Source of the DNA: Wukongarchaeum sp048886645 | GTDB taxonomy: Archaea > Asgardarchaeota > Wukongarchaeia > Wukongarchaeales > Wukongarchaeaceae | DNA length: 25,004 nt | Assembly: GCA_048886645.1 (NCBI GenBank) | Contig: JBHLKN010000021.1 | Coordinates: 1-25,004, forward strand | Direction: 5' to 3' | In this document: positions 15,415-23,384 of the stretch, piece after piece | Position numbering within the stretch: the first letter of the stretch is position 1 | Layout of the letters: every line of letters starts with the position of its first letter | Translations under genes and position numbers: made by a program | The notes under the pieces: model-generated | Told to the model about the DNA's origin: nothing | The model's database searches: none | Seen by the model: the letters and a program-made list of their open reading frames with translations, nothing else

Positions 15415-16284
15415 ATGGGTAGTAGGTTGAAAAAGCCGGATTGGCTTAAAATAAAACCTCCGTCCACTCAAAAATTTGTTAAAATTAAGCAACTTTTAAA
15501 AGATTTTAGTTTGTGCACAGTTTGCACGGAGGCGCATTGCCCTAACCAGTCTGAATGTTGGAGCCAAGGACATGCTACTTTCATGATTTTGGGGGATATT
15601 TGCACAAGGAGTTGCGGATTTTGCGCCGTTAAAAGCGGAGATCCGGGAGGTAAAGTTGACCTTGAGGAGCCGGATAGGTTAGCAGAAGCTGTAAAAGCTT
15701 TAGATTTACGTTATATCGTTTTAACTTCGGTTACGCGGGATGATCTTCCAGATGGAGGAGCCTTGCATTTTGCCAGATGTGTTAGGACACTTAGGAAAGT
15801 TGCTCCTTCGTGCAAGGTTGAAGTTTTGATCCCAGATTTTAATGGAAACTTAGAAGCTTTGAACAAGGTTGTCAAGGCAAAGCCAGACGTTATCTCTCAT
15901 AATGTTGAAACAGTAGCCCGTTTACAATCTTTGGTAAGAGACAGTAGAGCTAGTTACTCTAAATCTTTTTTAGTTCTTAAAAAAATGAAAAACCTGGATC
16001 CTTCAATTATAACGAAATCTTCTTTGATGCTTGGTTTGGGTGAAAGGGAGGAGGAAGTCATTCAAACAATGAGAGATTTGAGGAGTGTTTTTGTCGATGT
16101 TTTAACGCTTGGGCAATATCTTCAACCAAGTCCCCGCCATGTAGAAGTTAAAGAATATGTCCATCCAGAAGTTTTTGATCGATATAAAGAGATAGGGTTA
16201 AGTCTTGGGTTTATCTATGTTGTATCCGGTCCCTTTGTTAGGACCTCTTATCAAGCTGGAGAGCTTTTCTCAAAAAACATCTGA
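15415..16284 (+). CDS. lipA: Lipoyl synthase (radical SAM)
   Basis: A 289-residue radical-SAM enzyme that inserts two sulfurs into octanoyl groups to form lipoate. The auxiliary [4Fe-4S] cluster motif is C37-x4-C42-x5-C48, and the radical-SAM motif C63-x3-C67-x2-C70 follows. TSVTRDDLPDGGALHFA, the SHNVETV segment, GLGE and GQYLQPSPRH are all present, and the C-terminal RTSY supplies the serine ligand of the auxiliary cluster. All key residues are intact. I chose ATG 15415, with a GGTGGG motif 6 nt upstream, over GTG 15394, since family members start just before the KPDWLK segment. It follows hypA and may share its transcript. No lipoate-dependent complex is in view. Confidence 0.94.
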   Translation: MGSRLKKPDWLKIKPPSTQKFVKIKQLLKDFSLCTVCTEAHCPNQSECWSQGHATFMILGDICTRSCGFCAVKSGDPGGKVDLEEPDRLAEAVKALDLRYIVLTSVTRDDLPDGGALHFARCVRTLRKVAPSCKVEVLIPDFNGNLEALNKVVKAKPDVISHNVETVARLQSLVRDSRASYSKSFLVLKKMKNLDPSIITKSSLMLGLGEREEEVIQTMRDLRSVFVDVLTLGQYLQPSPRHVEVKEYVHPEVFDRYKEIGLSLGFIYVVSGPFVRTSYQAGELFSKNI

Positions 16285-16312
16285 CTTTTTGTTTTTGCTT
16301 AGGTAACAAAAC

Positions 16313-16322
16313 TTATTTATAT
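16313..16322 (+). promoter_or_regulatory. TATA-like element of the RAM-domain gene pair
   Basis: TTATTTATAT, centred about 57 nt upstream of ATG 16375, which would place the transcript start near 16344. It lies in the 90-bp gap after lipA, so the pair probably has its own promoter. Confidence 0.35.
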
Positions 16323-16374
16323 CATCAATTTTATTGGTGTTTGGCTATTTTGCATTATTTTATGAATAAAAATT

Positions 16375-16656
16375 ATGCAAAGTAATGCTTATATCGTTAT
16401 AAAAGATCGTTGGGGGAAAGTTTCATTGTTTGCCTGTACCTTAATTAAATGCGAAGCAGGAAAGCTTAAAGAAGTTGTTGAAAAGATAAAAGGGATAGAA
16501 AATGTAAAAAAAGCGTTTTCTTGTTCGGGACAATTTGATATTGCGGTGCTTCTTGAGGCTCCAAATTTGAAAGCTTTGGGAGAGGCTGCTGTTAAGATAC
16601 ATGGAATCTCTGAAGTAAAAAGTAGTGAAACTTTGATGGAGGTGCCTACGATATGA
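16375..16656 (+). CDS. Stand-alone Lrp/AsnC RAM-domain protein (copy 1)
   Basis: A 93-residue protein that is essentially one Lrp/AsnC ligand-binding (RAM) domain: a strand FACTLIKCEAGKL, a helix VVEKIKGIENV, a strand AFSCSGQFDIAVLLEA and a final strand near SSETLMEVP. It lacks a helix-turn-helix, so it is not a DNA binder by itself. Stand-alone RAM proteins are thought to bind amino acids or modulate full-length Lrp proteins. Its stop overlaps the start of copy 2 (ATGA), so the two are translationally coupled and could form a mixed oligomer. Confidence 0.85.
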   Translation: MQSNAYIVIKDRWGKVSLFACTLIKCEAGKLKEVVEKIKGIENVKKAFSCSGQFDIAVLLEAPNLKALGEAAVKIHGISEVKSSETLMEVPTI

Positions 16657-16880
16657 AAAATGGATGCATTTTGGTCCGGTTAAAACCGGGGAAAGTCAAG
16701 GAGACTTTAGAAGAAATTAGGAAAATCGAGGGCGTAAGTACAGCGTTTTTGGTCTTTGGTCGCTATGATCTTGTAGCGTTTGTTGAGACGGAGGATCTTG
16801 AAGAGCTTTTTGATATTTCTATAAAAATGAATGCGTTGGATGGAGTAGAATCTACGGAAACACTTCCTGAGGCACCTTAA
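16653..16880 (+). CDS. Stand-alone Lrp/AsnC RAM-domain protein (copy 2)
   Basis: A 75-residue RAM domain: CILVRLKPGKVKETLEEI, then IEGVSTAFLVFGRYDLVAFVE, ending VESTETLPEAP. It parallels copy 1 throughout but has diverged, and the shared STETL / SSETL ending shows the relation. It starts at ATG 16653, overlapping the stop of copy 1 by four bases. Effector binding is expected from the fold. It is convergent with the isoaspartyl methyltransferase gene. Confidence 0.85.
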   Translation: MKNGCILVRLKPGKVKETLEEIRKIEGVSTAFLVFGRYDLVAFVETEDLEELFDISIKMNALDGVESTETLPEAP

Positions 16881-16913
16881 GTTTTGGCCCTTTTTCTAAG
16901 TAATGGCAGGGAC

Positions 16914-17603
16914 TTATTTGAAACCATATTTTCCTCTGAGGGGTACAAAGGCTACTCCTCCCAAATTTTTTGTTTTCAAGCTTCCGTCCTCTTTTTTTAT
17001 TAAAAGGATTAATTCTTGCCAAAGGTGAGGAGTCCCCACAGGGATAACGAGTCGTCCCCCAATTTTTAACTGTTCTTTAAGAGGGTCAGGTATGTCAGGA
17101 GCAGCTGCTGTAACCATTATGCAGTCATAAGGAGCTTCCGGGGGATAGCCCTTCGAACCGTCACCATGGATCACGGTTACTCTATTCGAATAGCCAGCTC
17201 TTTCCAAATTCTCTCTAGCAAATTCAACTAGTTTTTTATGGATTTCTATGGTCCATACGTGACCAGGGTTTTCACAGCCCTCTAGAGCAACCATTTCAGC
17301 CAGTAAAGCAGCATGATAACCGCTTCCCGTCCCTATCTCCAACACCCTATCCCCTACTTGAGGGTCAAGGCAATCTTCTTCAATCATTATACAGCACATA
17401 TGGCAGGCCGATATAGTTTGGCTTTCGAGTATTGGGAGCGGTGTGTCGCTATAGGCGTTACTTCTGTATTGGGGGAGTACAAATTCTTCTCTTGGGACTT
17501 TTTCGAAAGCTTTTATGGCGCGGGATGATCTTAAGAATTTATGTTTTATAAGGCTTGATATGAGTCTTTCTTTGGTTTTTGCTAAGTATTCTTCATCTTC
17601 CAT
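16914..17603 (-). CDS. pcm: Protein-L-isoaspartate O-methyltransferase
   Basis: A 229-residue enzyme with the PCMT order: PREEFV (38-42), YSDTPLPI (51-58), the AdoMet motif VLEIGTGSGYHAALLAE (87-103), the VIHGDGSKGYPPEAPYDCI segment, and the C-terminal GGRLVIPVG. It methylates isoaspartyl residues that form in ageing proteins so they can revert to Asp. Length and active residues are normal. It is divergent from the DUF371 gene, and the ATG at 17603 is the first start ahead of the conserved region. Confidence 0.94.
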   Translation of the reverse strand: MEDEEYLAKTKERLISSLIKHKFLRSSRAIKAFEKVPREEFVLPQYRSNAYSDTPLPILESQTISACHMCCIMIEEDCLDPQVGDRVLEIGTGSGYHAALLAEMVALEGCENPGHVWTIEIHKKLVEFARENLERAGYSNRVTVIHGDGSKGYPPEAPYDCIMVTAAAPDIPDPLKEQLKIGGRLVIPVGTPHLWQELILLIKKEDGSLKTKNLGGVAFVPLRGKYGFK

Positions 17604-17681
17604 TATTCTTCATCTTCCACTGTTTAATAAGGGAAAAGTAAAAAGTAAAAAGTATTTTGCTTAAGAATAGAGGAAAAATCT

Positions 17682-18125
17682 TTGAGAATTGAGAGAGAAG
17701 AACTTTTAGCTAGAGGTCATCCGAATATAGAGGCTAAACATGAAAAAACTATAGCGATAACTTGTCATGAAAAGGTTTCTAGGAGGGGAGACTGTTTTAT
17801 AGGGGTAGAGGCAAGCAAAAATTTGGCAGATTTTAGTGCTGATTTTAAAAAGTTGGCTTTAAATGAAAAAGCGATTATAAGTATGAATATAGGGATAGAG
17901 GGATTAGATGAAGGGATTATCGTGGAGGGTAGAGGGCATTCTAGTTTAAATTATTCTCATCCTGAAGATATTGTTGTTAGGAAAAGTGGGTTTGTTTGTC
18001 CAAAAACTGTCATGGTTTATGCGGATAAGGCGGCGGGGGATTTGCCGAGGTCTTTTGTTAAACTGCTTCAAAAACCAGAAACTGTGATTAAAATAGTGTT
18101 TGTGGTAACTTTAGGTTTAGGGTAG
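17682..18125 (+). CDS. DUF371 archaeal conserved protein
   Basis: A 147-residue protein with the DUF371 hallmarks ARGHPNIEAKHEKTIAIT near the N terminus, RRGDCFIGVEA, a GHSS...SHPEDIVVRKSGF segment, and KAAGDLPRSFVKLL toward the end. The family is restricted to archaea and its function is unknown. The start is TTG 17682 with a GAGG motif about 8 nt upstream; no in-frame ATG lies before the conserved region. It is convergent with trm5 with 10 bp between the stops. Confidence 0.85.
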   Translation: MRIEREELLARGHPNIEAKHEKTIAITCHEKVSRRGDCFIGVEASKNLADFSADFKKLALNEKAIISMNIGIEGLDEGIIVEGRGHSSLNYSHPEDIVVRKSGFVCPKTVMVYADKAAGDLPRSFVKLLQKPETVIKIVFVVTLGLG

Positions 18126-18135
18126 TTTTTTGGTT

Positions 18136-19302
18136 TTAGGTTATTAGTGCGTCTAGGACTACTTGTTCTTGGTAGGGTGCTGTGGTTTTTACTAGGTGTT
18201 TGTTTAATATTTTTTCAACAGTTCTTCCTTGGGTTTCAACTTTGTTTCTTAGCAATATTTCTGCTTTTTCAAAGATTGTTTCTTTTCTTATTGTTGTCAT
18301 TGTTGGGGTAGCGATTGGTTCGTGTTTTATGAAGGTATAGAAATGTATTATTCCTCCTTTTTCTTTTAAGGCTGTGCAAGCGGCTTCGATGTATTCGTGA
18401 GCTTTTTCTGGTAAGTTCATTATTATGCGGTCTGCTTGATTTTTTAGGAGGGTTTCTGCAGCTTCGCTTGCATCGAGGATTAGGGGGATTATGGTTCCTT
18501 TTAGTTTGTTTAAAGTTAGGCTTTTTTTTAAGGCATCGATAGCGGGAGGGTTTATGTCGGTTGCATAAACTTTGGCGTTTGTATTTTTTGCGATGTGGAT
18601 TGCGAAGGGACCGACACCGGTAAATGCGTCAAAAACAATTTCTCCGCTTTTTACTTGTTTCGCTATGCGGTGATGTTCATTTCCTAACCGTGGGCTGAAA
18701 TATGTGTTTTTTATGTCGACGAAAAGCCTTACTCTGTATTCTAAATGTATCGTTTTTGGGTCGTCTTTTCCTGCAAGGAGTTCGAGTTTTCTTACGCGTT
18801 TTTCTCCTTCGATTTTTCCTGCTTTTCTGTAAACTCCTTTAACTTTATGGATTTTTAATAGTGTTTCCCCGATTGTTTGAGAATAAGAGGTTAAAGTTTC
18901 GGGTATTTCAACGATTATTAGGTCTCCTATTCGATCGTAACTTTTTGGTAGAAGTTCTAATAGGTTTCTTGGTAATTTTTCTTTTAGGGCTGAGGATAAG
19001 TTGCCGCGTTTTTTGGAGTGAAATGTTTCAAAATAGCAGTTTTCTTCTTCGATTTTTTTCCCTGTGATGGGTTTTAATTCTGTTAATTCGTGGTTTTTAA
19101 GCCTTCTAATTACTGGAAAATGTAGTTTATCTTCCTCTTGTTTTACTTTGAGGTTGAGGTTTAGAAGTCCTTTTTTAAGGAGAAATTTTCGCACAGGTTC
19201 TCCTAGATTGCGAGGAATAGAAACGCATGTAGTAACCATAACTTCTTGTTTTTTTTGTTGTTTTTCTTTATCATTATTTTCTTCGTTCAAATGGTGTTTC
19301 AC
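18136..19302 (-). CDS. trm5: tRNA (guanine(37)-N1)-methyltransferase Trm5
   Basis: A 388-residue enzyme that makes m1G37 (or the wyosine precursor) in tRNA. The N-terminal region resembles the D1 domain of archaeal Trm5 (from about residue 22), followed by FSPRLGNEHHRIA (202-214), the AdoMet motif VFDAFTGVGPFAIHIA (223-238), ATDINP, and NLPEKA (296-301), the Trm5 catalytic motif. The first 21 residues (MKHHLNEENN onward) are a charged extension not typical of the family. The start is GTG 19302, whose GTGA overlaps the stop of the upstream lysine-rich ORF. ATG 19239 is the alternative and fits family length better. Confidence 0.92.
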   Translation of the reverse strand: MKHHLNEENNDKEKQQKKQEVMVTTCVSIPRNLGEPVRKFLLKKGLLNLNLKVKQEEDKLHFPVIRRLKNHELTELKPITGKKIEEENCYFETFHSKKRGNLSSALKEKLPRNLLELLPKSYDRIGDLIIVEIPETLTSYSQTIGETLLKIHKVKGVYRKAGKIEGEKRVRKLELLAGKDDPKTIHLEYRVRLFVDIKNTYFSPRLGNEHHRIAKQVKSGEIVFDAFTGVGPFAIHIAKNTNAKVYATDINPPAIDALKKSLTLNKLKGTIIPLILDASEAAETLLKNQADRIIMNLPEKAHEYIEAACTALKEKGGIIHFYTFIKHEPIATPTMTTIRKETIFEKAEILLRNKVETQGRTVEKILNKHLVKTTAPYQEQVVLDALIT

Positions 19303-19511
19303 TCTCTTTTCTGGATTATTAGCTCCGGCCCAATTTTCTTTTTCCTTCTCCGTTCTTTAGATTTCTTTTCTTCGTTTTCCTCTGTCTTTTTTTCTTGGGG
19401 AGAGGGTTCCCATTTTATGCCTTTTTTTCTTGAAGGGCCTTTTATCTTTTCTTTTATGGATTGATCTTTTTTATTGTTGTTTTCTTTTTTTCTAATTTTT
19501 AATTTCGCCAC
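19299..19511 (-). CDS. Small lysine-rich protein coupled to trm5
   Basis: A 70-residue, very basic and hydrophilic protein (MAKLKIRKKENNNKKDQ at the start), nearly half Lys, Arg and Glu, with no predicted fold. It starts at GTG 19511 behind a GGAG motif, and its TGA overlaps the GTG of trm5 by four bases. The strong Shine-Dalgarno motif and coupling argue that it is translated. It may be a disordered nucleic-acid-binding protein. I do not recognise a family, and low complexity limits any assignment. Confidence 0.55.
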   Translation of the reverse strand: MAKLKIRKKENNNKKDQSIKEKIKGPSRKKGIKWEPSPQEKKTEENEEKKSKERRRKKKIGPELIIQKRE

Positions 19512-19693
19512 GACTTAATTCTCCTTTATATTTTAAGCTAGTTTTTACTTTGGGTTTTTTCTTTGAACCGTCTAACATAAATAAGTAAAGCTCTTTTAAA
19601 TATTTTAGAGTATAAGGGTCAGTGGTATTAAAGTTCATCAAATAATTGTTAGGTTTTTAGGCCTTTTTATAAGAAATTATGGGGTGTTTTTGG

Positions 19694-20857
19694 TTGGCAC
19701 GTATATTATTTGATGAAACGCAAAATGAGCGGGGGAGAATATTTTCGAGTTTGACCAATCTTCGGACTCTTTTAGAAAGTTTGGGCCACGAAGTCGACTT
19801 GCATAATGATGCACCGATTAGTTTTAAAAAAATAGAGGAATATGATGTTTTCGTTTTTGCATGTCCCGATCAGAGTAAGCTTTATGCTTATGAAATTAAG
19901 GGAATTCTCCGTTTTATTGAAGAGGGAGGATCGCTGCTTGTGTTGAGTAATGCGGGGGGAGATAAAGGGCTTGGTGCTAATATGAACACCATTCTTAGTC
20001 ATTTTGATTTGGGGTTGCAAAACAATCAGGTTCTAGATGAAACGCATAATATGTATGAGCTACCCGCTTATGCAATAGTTGATCAGATGGAAGAACATGC
20101 AATTACTGAGGGAGTTGAGAAGGTGTGTTTGATTGTTGGTTGTTCATTAAATGTTGGAGAAAAAGCTAAGGGGATTATTAGTTCGGATGATGATGCTGAG
20201 CCTGAGAACGCAGTTTGTTTAGCGGTTAATGAGGAAAAAAATGGCAGGGTATGTGTATTTGGGTCGTATCTTTCTTTTGCTGACAGATCTCATGCTTTAA
20301 GGTTTGTCGATAATGCTCGTTTTGTAGTCAACATATTTTCATGGCTTTCCGGTTCAGAACCTCCAGAAGATGTAGAAGCCCTCATAGAAGAAGCCATTGG
20401 TAAACCTATAACGCCTGAAGAATTAGAAGAAGAGGCCCCCCCTGAGACTACGGAGATTTCTGCGAAAGCCATGGATGCATATTTTAAGTATGCACCAAAG
20501 GAGGAAATAGAAGAATATGAAGCCTTAAAAGAGACAACTCCTGAAACATCGGCAGAAGTTACTGTGCCAAAAGTTCAAAAAGAAGAGGCAGGTGTAGTGG
20601 AGGAAGAGAAAGCACCCCAAATAACACAAGAAGAGAAACAGGAACCGTCTCCTCAAATCTTGCCTACTCGCATTCCTATGGCTTTACTTCCAAGCGATTT
20701 TACCGAAATTTTGGCAGAGATACATAATATGAGGAACGTTTTGACAGAGATACGTGTAGAGCTTTCAAACTTTTCCCGAGACCTCCTTCATTCTTTAAGA
20801 GAGATTCTTCTCTGGTTAGAGAAGGCTTTTAGTAGGGAGCAAAGGGAAAAAAAATAA
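19694..20857 (+). CDS. GIFT-domain (IFT52/GldG-like) protein with acidic linker and coiled-coil tail
   Basis: Residues about 1-220 match the GIFT domain of eukaryotic IFT52 and bacterial GldG: RILFDETQNERG, then YDVFVFACP, the turn EEGGSLLVLSNAGGDKG, N-x-NTILSHFDL, GRVCVFGSYLSFAD and NIFSWLSG. A Glu/Pro/Thr-rich linker of about 110 residues follows, then a C-terminal helical segment (LPSDFTEILAEI...LREILLWLEKAF) likely to form a coiled coil. Known GIFT proteins act in transport complexes; the role in archaea is unknown. I prefer TTG 19694 because GGGGTG lies 7-8 nt upstream and it starts MARILFDET; ATG 19679 would add five residues. DNA ligase follows 35 bp later. Confidence 0.75.
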   Translation: MARILFDETQNERGRIFSSLTNLRTLLESLGHEVDLHNDAPISFKKIEEYDVFVFACPDQSKLYAYEIKGILRFIEEGGSLLVLSNAGGDKGLGANMNTILSHFDLGLQNNQVLDETHNMYELPAYAIVDQMEEHAITEGVEKVCLIVGCSLNVGEKAKGIISSDDDAEPENAVCLAVNEEKNGRVCVFGSYLSFADRSHALRFVDNARFVVNIFSWLSGSEPPEDVEALIEEAIGKPITPEELEEEAPPETTEISAKAMDAYFKYAPKEEIEEYEALKETTPETSAEVTVPKVQKEEAGVVEEEKAPQITQEEKQEPSPQILPTRIPMALLPSDFTEILAEIHNMRNVLTEIRVELSNFSRDLLHSLREILLWLEKAFSREQREKK

Positions 20858-20892
20858 AGAGATTATAAAGAGCGAAGAGAGCGTGCTTTGAG

Positions 20893-22650
20893 ATGAAATT
20901 TTCAGAGCTTTGTGAAACTTATTCAAGGCTTGAAGCAACCACTAAGAGGTTGGAGATGACGGATATTTTAGTAGATCTTCTAAAGAAGAGTGATAAGGCT
21001 ATAATAGATAAGGTGTTTTACTTAACCCTTGGGAGGATTTATCCAGAGTATGTTGATCTTGAGCTTGGTTTAGCGGAGAAGATGGTTGCGAAAACAGTGG
21101 CCATTGCTAGTGGAATTTCTCAAAAAGAGGTTGAAAAACATTTGAAAAAGACGGGGGATTTGGGAACAACCGCTCAGGAGTTGAAAAAGAAAGGGAAAGC
21201 TCAGACAACACTTTTTGCTAAAGAATTAACGGTGGAGAGGGTTTTTGAGACTCTTGATAAAATAGCAAGATCAACAGGAACCGGTAGTCAAGATAGGAAA
21301 GTAAAACTTTTGGCGAGTTTACTTCTAGAAGCATCCCCTGAAGAAGCTAAGTATATAGTGAGAATAGTTTTGGGACAGTTAAGGCTTGGGGTTGCAGATA
21401 TGACGATTTTAGACGCTTTGGCTATTGCCTATGGTGGAGGCAAGGAGTCAAGGGAAACCATTGAAAGATCATATCATTTGTCATCCGATGTTGGCGCCGT
21501 GGCTAAAGCATTAGCCAGTAAGGGACTTAATGCTCTTAAATCCTTTAAAATTCAAGTTGGAACACCTATACATTCCATGCTTGCTCAGCGATTAGCTTAC
21601 CCTCAAGAGATCCTTGAAAAGTTGAGTGGAGCCTGTGCTCTGGAGTTTAAATTCGATGGGGAAAGGATTCAAGCCCACAAAAAAGGGAAAGAAGTCCTTC
21701 TTTTTTCTCGAAGACTTGAAGACGTAACCCATCAGTTTCCAGATATTCAAGCGATGATTAGAGATAATATAAAGGCGGAAAAGTGTATCGTTGAAGGAGA
21801 AATTGTTGCTATTAACCCGGAGACTGGAGAGCTGTATCCTTTTCAAGTTTTGATGCAAAGAAGAAGAAAGTATGGTATAAAAGAGGCTATGGAAAAGATT
21901 CCTACCGCCCTTTTTCTTTTCGATTGTCTTTATGTTGACGGGAAGGATTTAACCGTTTCACCTTACTTAGATCGGAGAGAAAAATTGGAGAAAATTGTAA
22001 AAAAAACAGAACAATTACAATTGAGTGAAAAAAAGATTGTGAAAACTGTGGAGGAGCTTGAAACATTTTTTGAACATGCGATAGAGTCCGGTTGTGAAGG
22101 GATTATGGCTAAATCAATAGATGAAAAAAGTATATACCAGGCAGGGGCTCGAGGATGGCTTTGGATAAAATATAAGCGTGACTATGCAGCAGAATTGTCA
22201 GATACTTTGGATCTTGTCGTTGTGGGGGCGTTTTATGGAAGGGGAAGGAGGGGGGGTACTTATGGGACCCTTCTTATGGCTGGTTATGAAGAAGAAACAG
22301 ATATGTTTAAAACGGTTTCTAAGCTTGGAGCTGGCTTTTCTGATGAAAATCTTGAGGAATTGCCACGAAAATTAAAAAAACATTTAATACCTCATAAGCA
22401 CGGTAGGGTTGATTCTAATTTTGAAGCTGATGTATGGTTTGAACCTGTTCTTGTTCTTGAAGTTCAAGGATCTGAGCTAACGCTAAGTCCGACGCATACG
22501 GCTGCTTGGGATAAAATAAAGAAAGATGCAGGTTTAGCCGTAAGATTTCCCCGTTTTACTGGGCGTTTCAGGGAAGATAAAGCACCAGAACAAGCAACAA
22601 CTACCGCAGAATTAGAGGAGATGTACAAAGCTCAGTTAAAGCAAATATAA
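20893..22650 (+). CDS. lig: ATP-dependent DNA ligase, archaeal
   Basis: A 585-residue ligase. An N-terminal DNA-binding domain (to about 220) is followed by the adenylation site EFKFDGERIQ with the AMP-binding Lys253 (motif I), motif III around LFLFDCLYVDG, motif IV EGIMAKS, motif V (GWLWIKYKRDY) and an OB-fold domain. It seals nicks in replication and repair. Length is normal for archaeal ligases. It lies 35 bp downstream of the GIFT-domain gene on the same strand, so the two may be co-transcribed. The ATG at 20893 is well supported by the conserved start. Confidence 0.95.
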   Translation: MKFSELCETYSRLEATTKRLEMTDILVDLLKKSDKAIIDKVFYLTLGRIYPEYVDLELGLAEKMVAKTVAIASGISQKEVEKHLKKTGDLGTTAQELKKKGKAQTTLFAKELTVERVFETLDKIARSTGTGSQDRKVKLLASLLLEASPEEAKYIVRIVLGQLRLGVADMTILDALAIAYGGGKESRETIERSYHLSSDVGAVAKALASKGLNALKSFKIQVGTPIHSMLAQRLAYPQEILEKLSGACALEFKFDGERIQAHKKGKEVLLFSRRLEDVTHQFPDIQAMIRDNIKAEKCIVEGEIVAINPETGELYPFQVLMQRRRKYGIKEAMEKIPTALFLFDCLYVDGKDLTVSPYLDRREKLEKIVKKTEQLQLSEKKIVKTVEELETFFEHAIESGCEGIMAKSIDEKSIYQAGARGWLWIKYKRDYAAELSDTLDLVVVGAFYGRGRRGGTYGTLLMAGYEEETDMFKTVSKLGAGFSDENLEELPRKLKKHLIPHKHGRVDSNFEADVWFEPVLVLEVQGSELTLSPTHTAAWDKIKKDAGLAVRFPRFTGRFREDKAPEQATTTAELEEMYKAQLKQI

Positions 22651-22771
22651 AAATAACAAAATAAAAATTAAATAATAAAAAAACTATTTATAAAATAAAG
22701 AAAATAATTTTAAAAAATATCTTCTCGGAGGGAGTTAGAAAATCGCTTAAAAAGCAAAACGAGGGGAAAAA

Positions 22772-23299
22772 ATGGATAAAAAGACGGAAGAAGAGATAAA
22801 AAAAGAGAAAAAATATCTTAAAAAAACAATGAAAGAATACTCGGGGTACAAAAAGATCGAAAACCGAGAACAGTCTGAAAAAGCTATGAGAAAGCTAATG
22901 ATCAATGAACTAAAGACAGTTTCTGATGATCTTAAAAAGGTTCATGATAAAGCAATAAGCAACTACAATATTTTAATCTGGGAAGACATAGACTCCCTTC
23001 TATCAGATTTAGAAGTTCAAATACTTAAAATAAAGACCCTCGATTACGGAGATACCACGTTTTTCTCTTCCCCAAAGCTTAAAGATCTTAACCTTGACTA
23101 TCTCTACGTTCTTGATGCAAAGCTCGTTAAAAAGCTGAAGCATATCGAAGTTGAAGATTTAGATAAATCGGTAAAAGAGGAGCAAATAGATCAAACAAAA
23201 GAGAACATAGAAAAAATCGTAAAAAGCATAGAAACAGTAAAAAAACTCTATAAAATGCGTGAAAAAACAATAAAAGCCTATAAAAAAGTAAAATTCTAA
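22772..23299 (+). CDS. Lysine-rich helical protein of unknown family
   Basis: A 175-residue protein, mostly helix by composition, with Lys/Glu-rich N- and C-terminal stretches that could form coiled coils and a central segment (WEDIDSLLSDLEVQILKIKTL and a FFSSPKL loop) that looks folded. No signal peptide, membrane segment or catalytic motif is seen. A GAGGGG motif precedes the ATG at 22772. It follows DNA ligase after 121 bp and is convergent with the profilin-like gene. I do not recognise a family. Confidence 0.75.
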   Translation: MDKKTEEEIKKEKKYLKKTMKEYSGYKKIENREQSEKAMRKLMINELKTVSDDLKKVHDKAISNYNILIWEDIDSLLSDLEVQILKIKTLDYGDTTFFSSPKLKDLNLDYLYVLDAKLVKKLKHIEVEDLDKSVKEEQIDQTKENIEKIVKSIETVKKLYKMREKTIKAYKKVKF

Positions 23300-23307
23300 C
23301 TTTTAGG

Positions 23308-23333
23308 AAAAAAATAAAAGCTTTTATTTTTTT
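23308..23333. terminator. Perfect 26-bp palindrome with T-run, bidirectional terminator candidate
   Basis: Arms of 13 bases around the centre AAAAG|CTTTT, flanked by A-runs on one side and T-runs on the other. It sits between the convergent ends of the lysine-rich helical gene and the profilin-like gene. T-runs downstream of both stops fit archaeal intrinsic termination. The AAGGCTT direct repeat just beyond (about 23338-23352) is a smaller curiosity. Confidence 0.5.
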
Positions 23334-23384
23334 TATTAAGGCTTTTAAGGCTTATGAAAAAATAAATAATAAGAGGGGGGCAGA

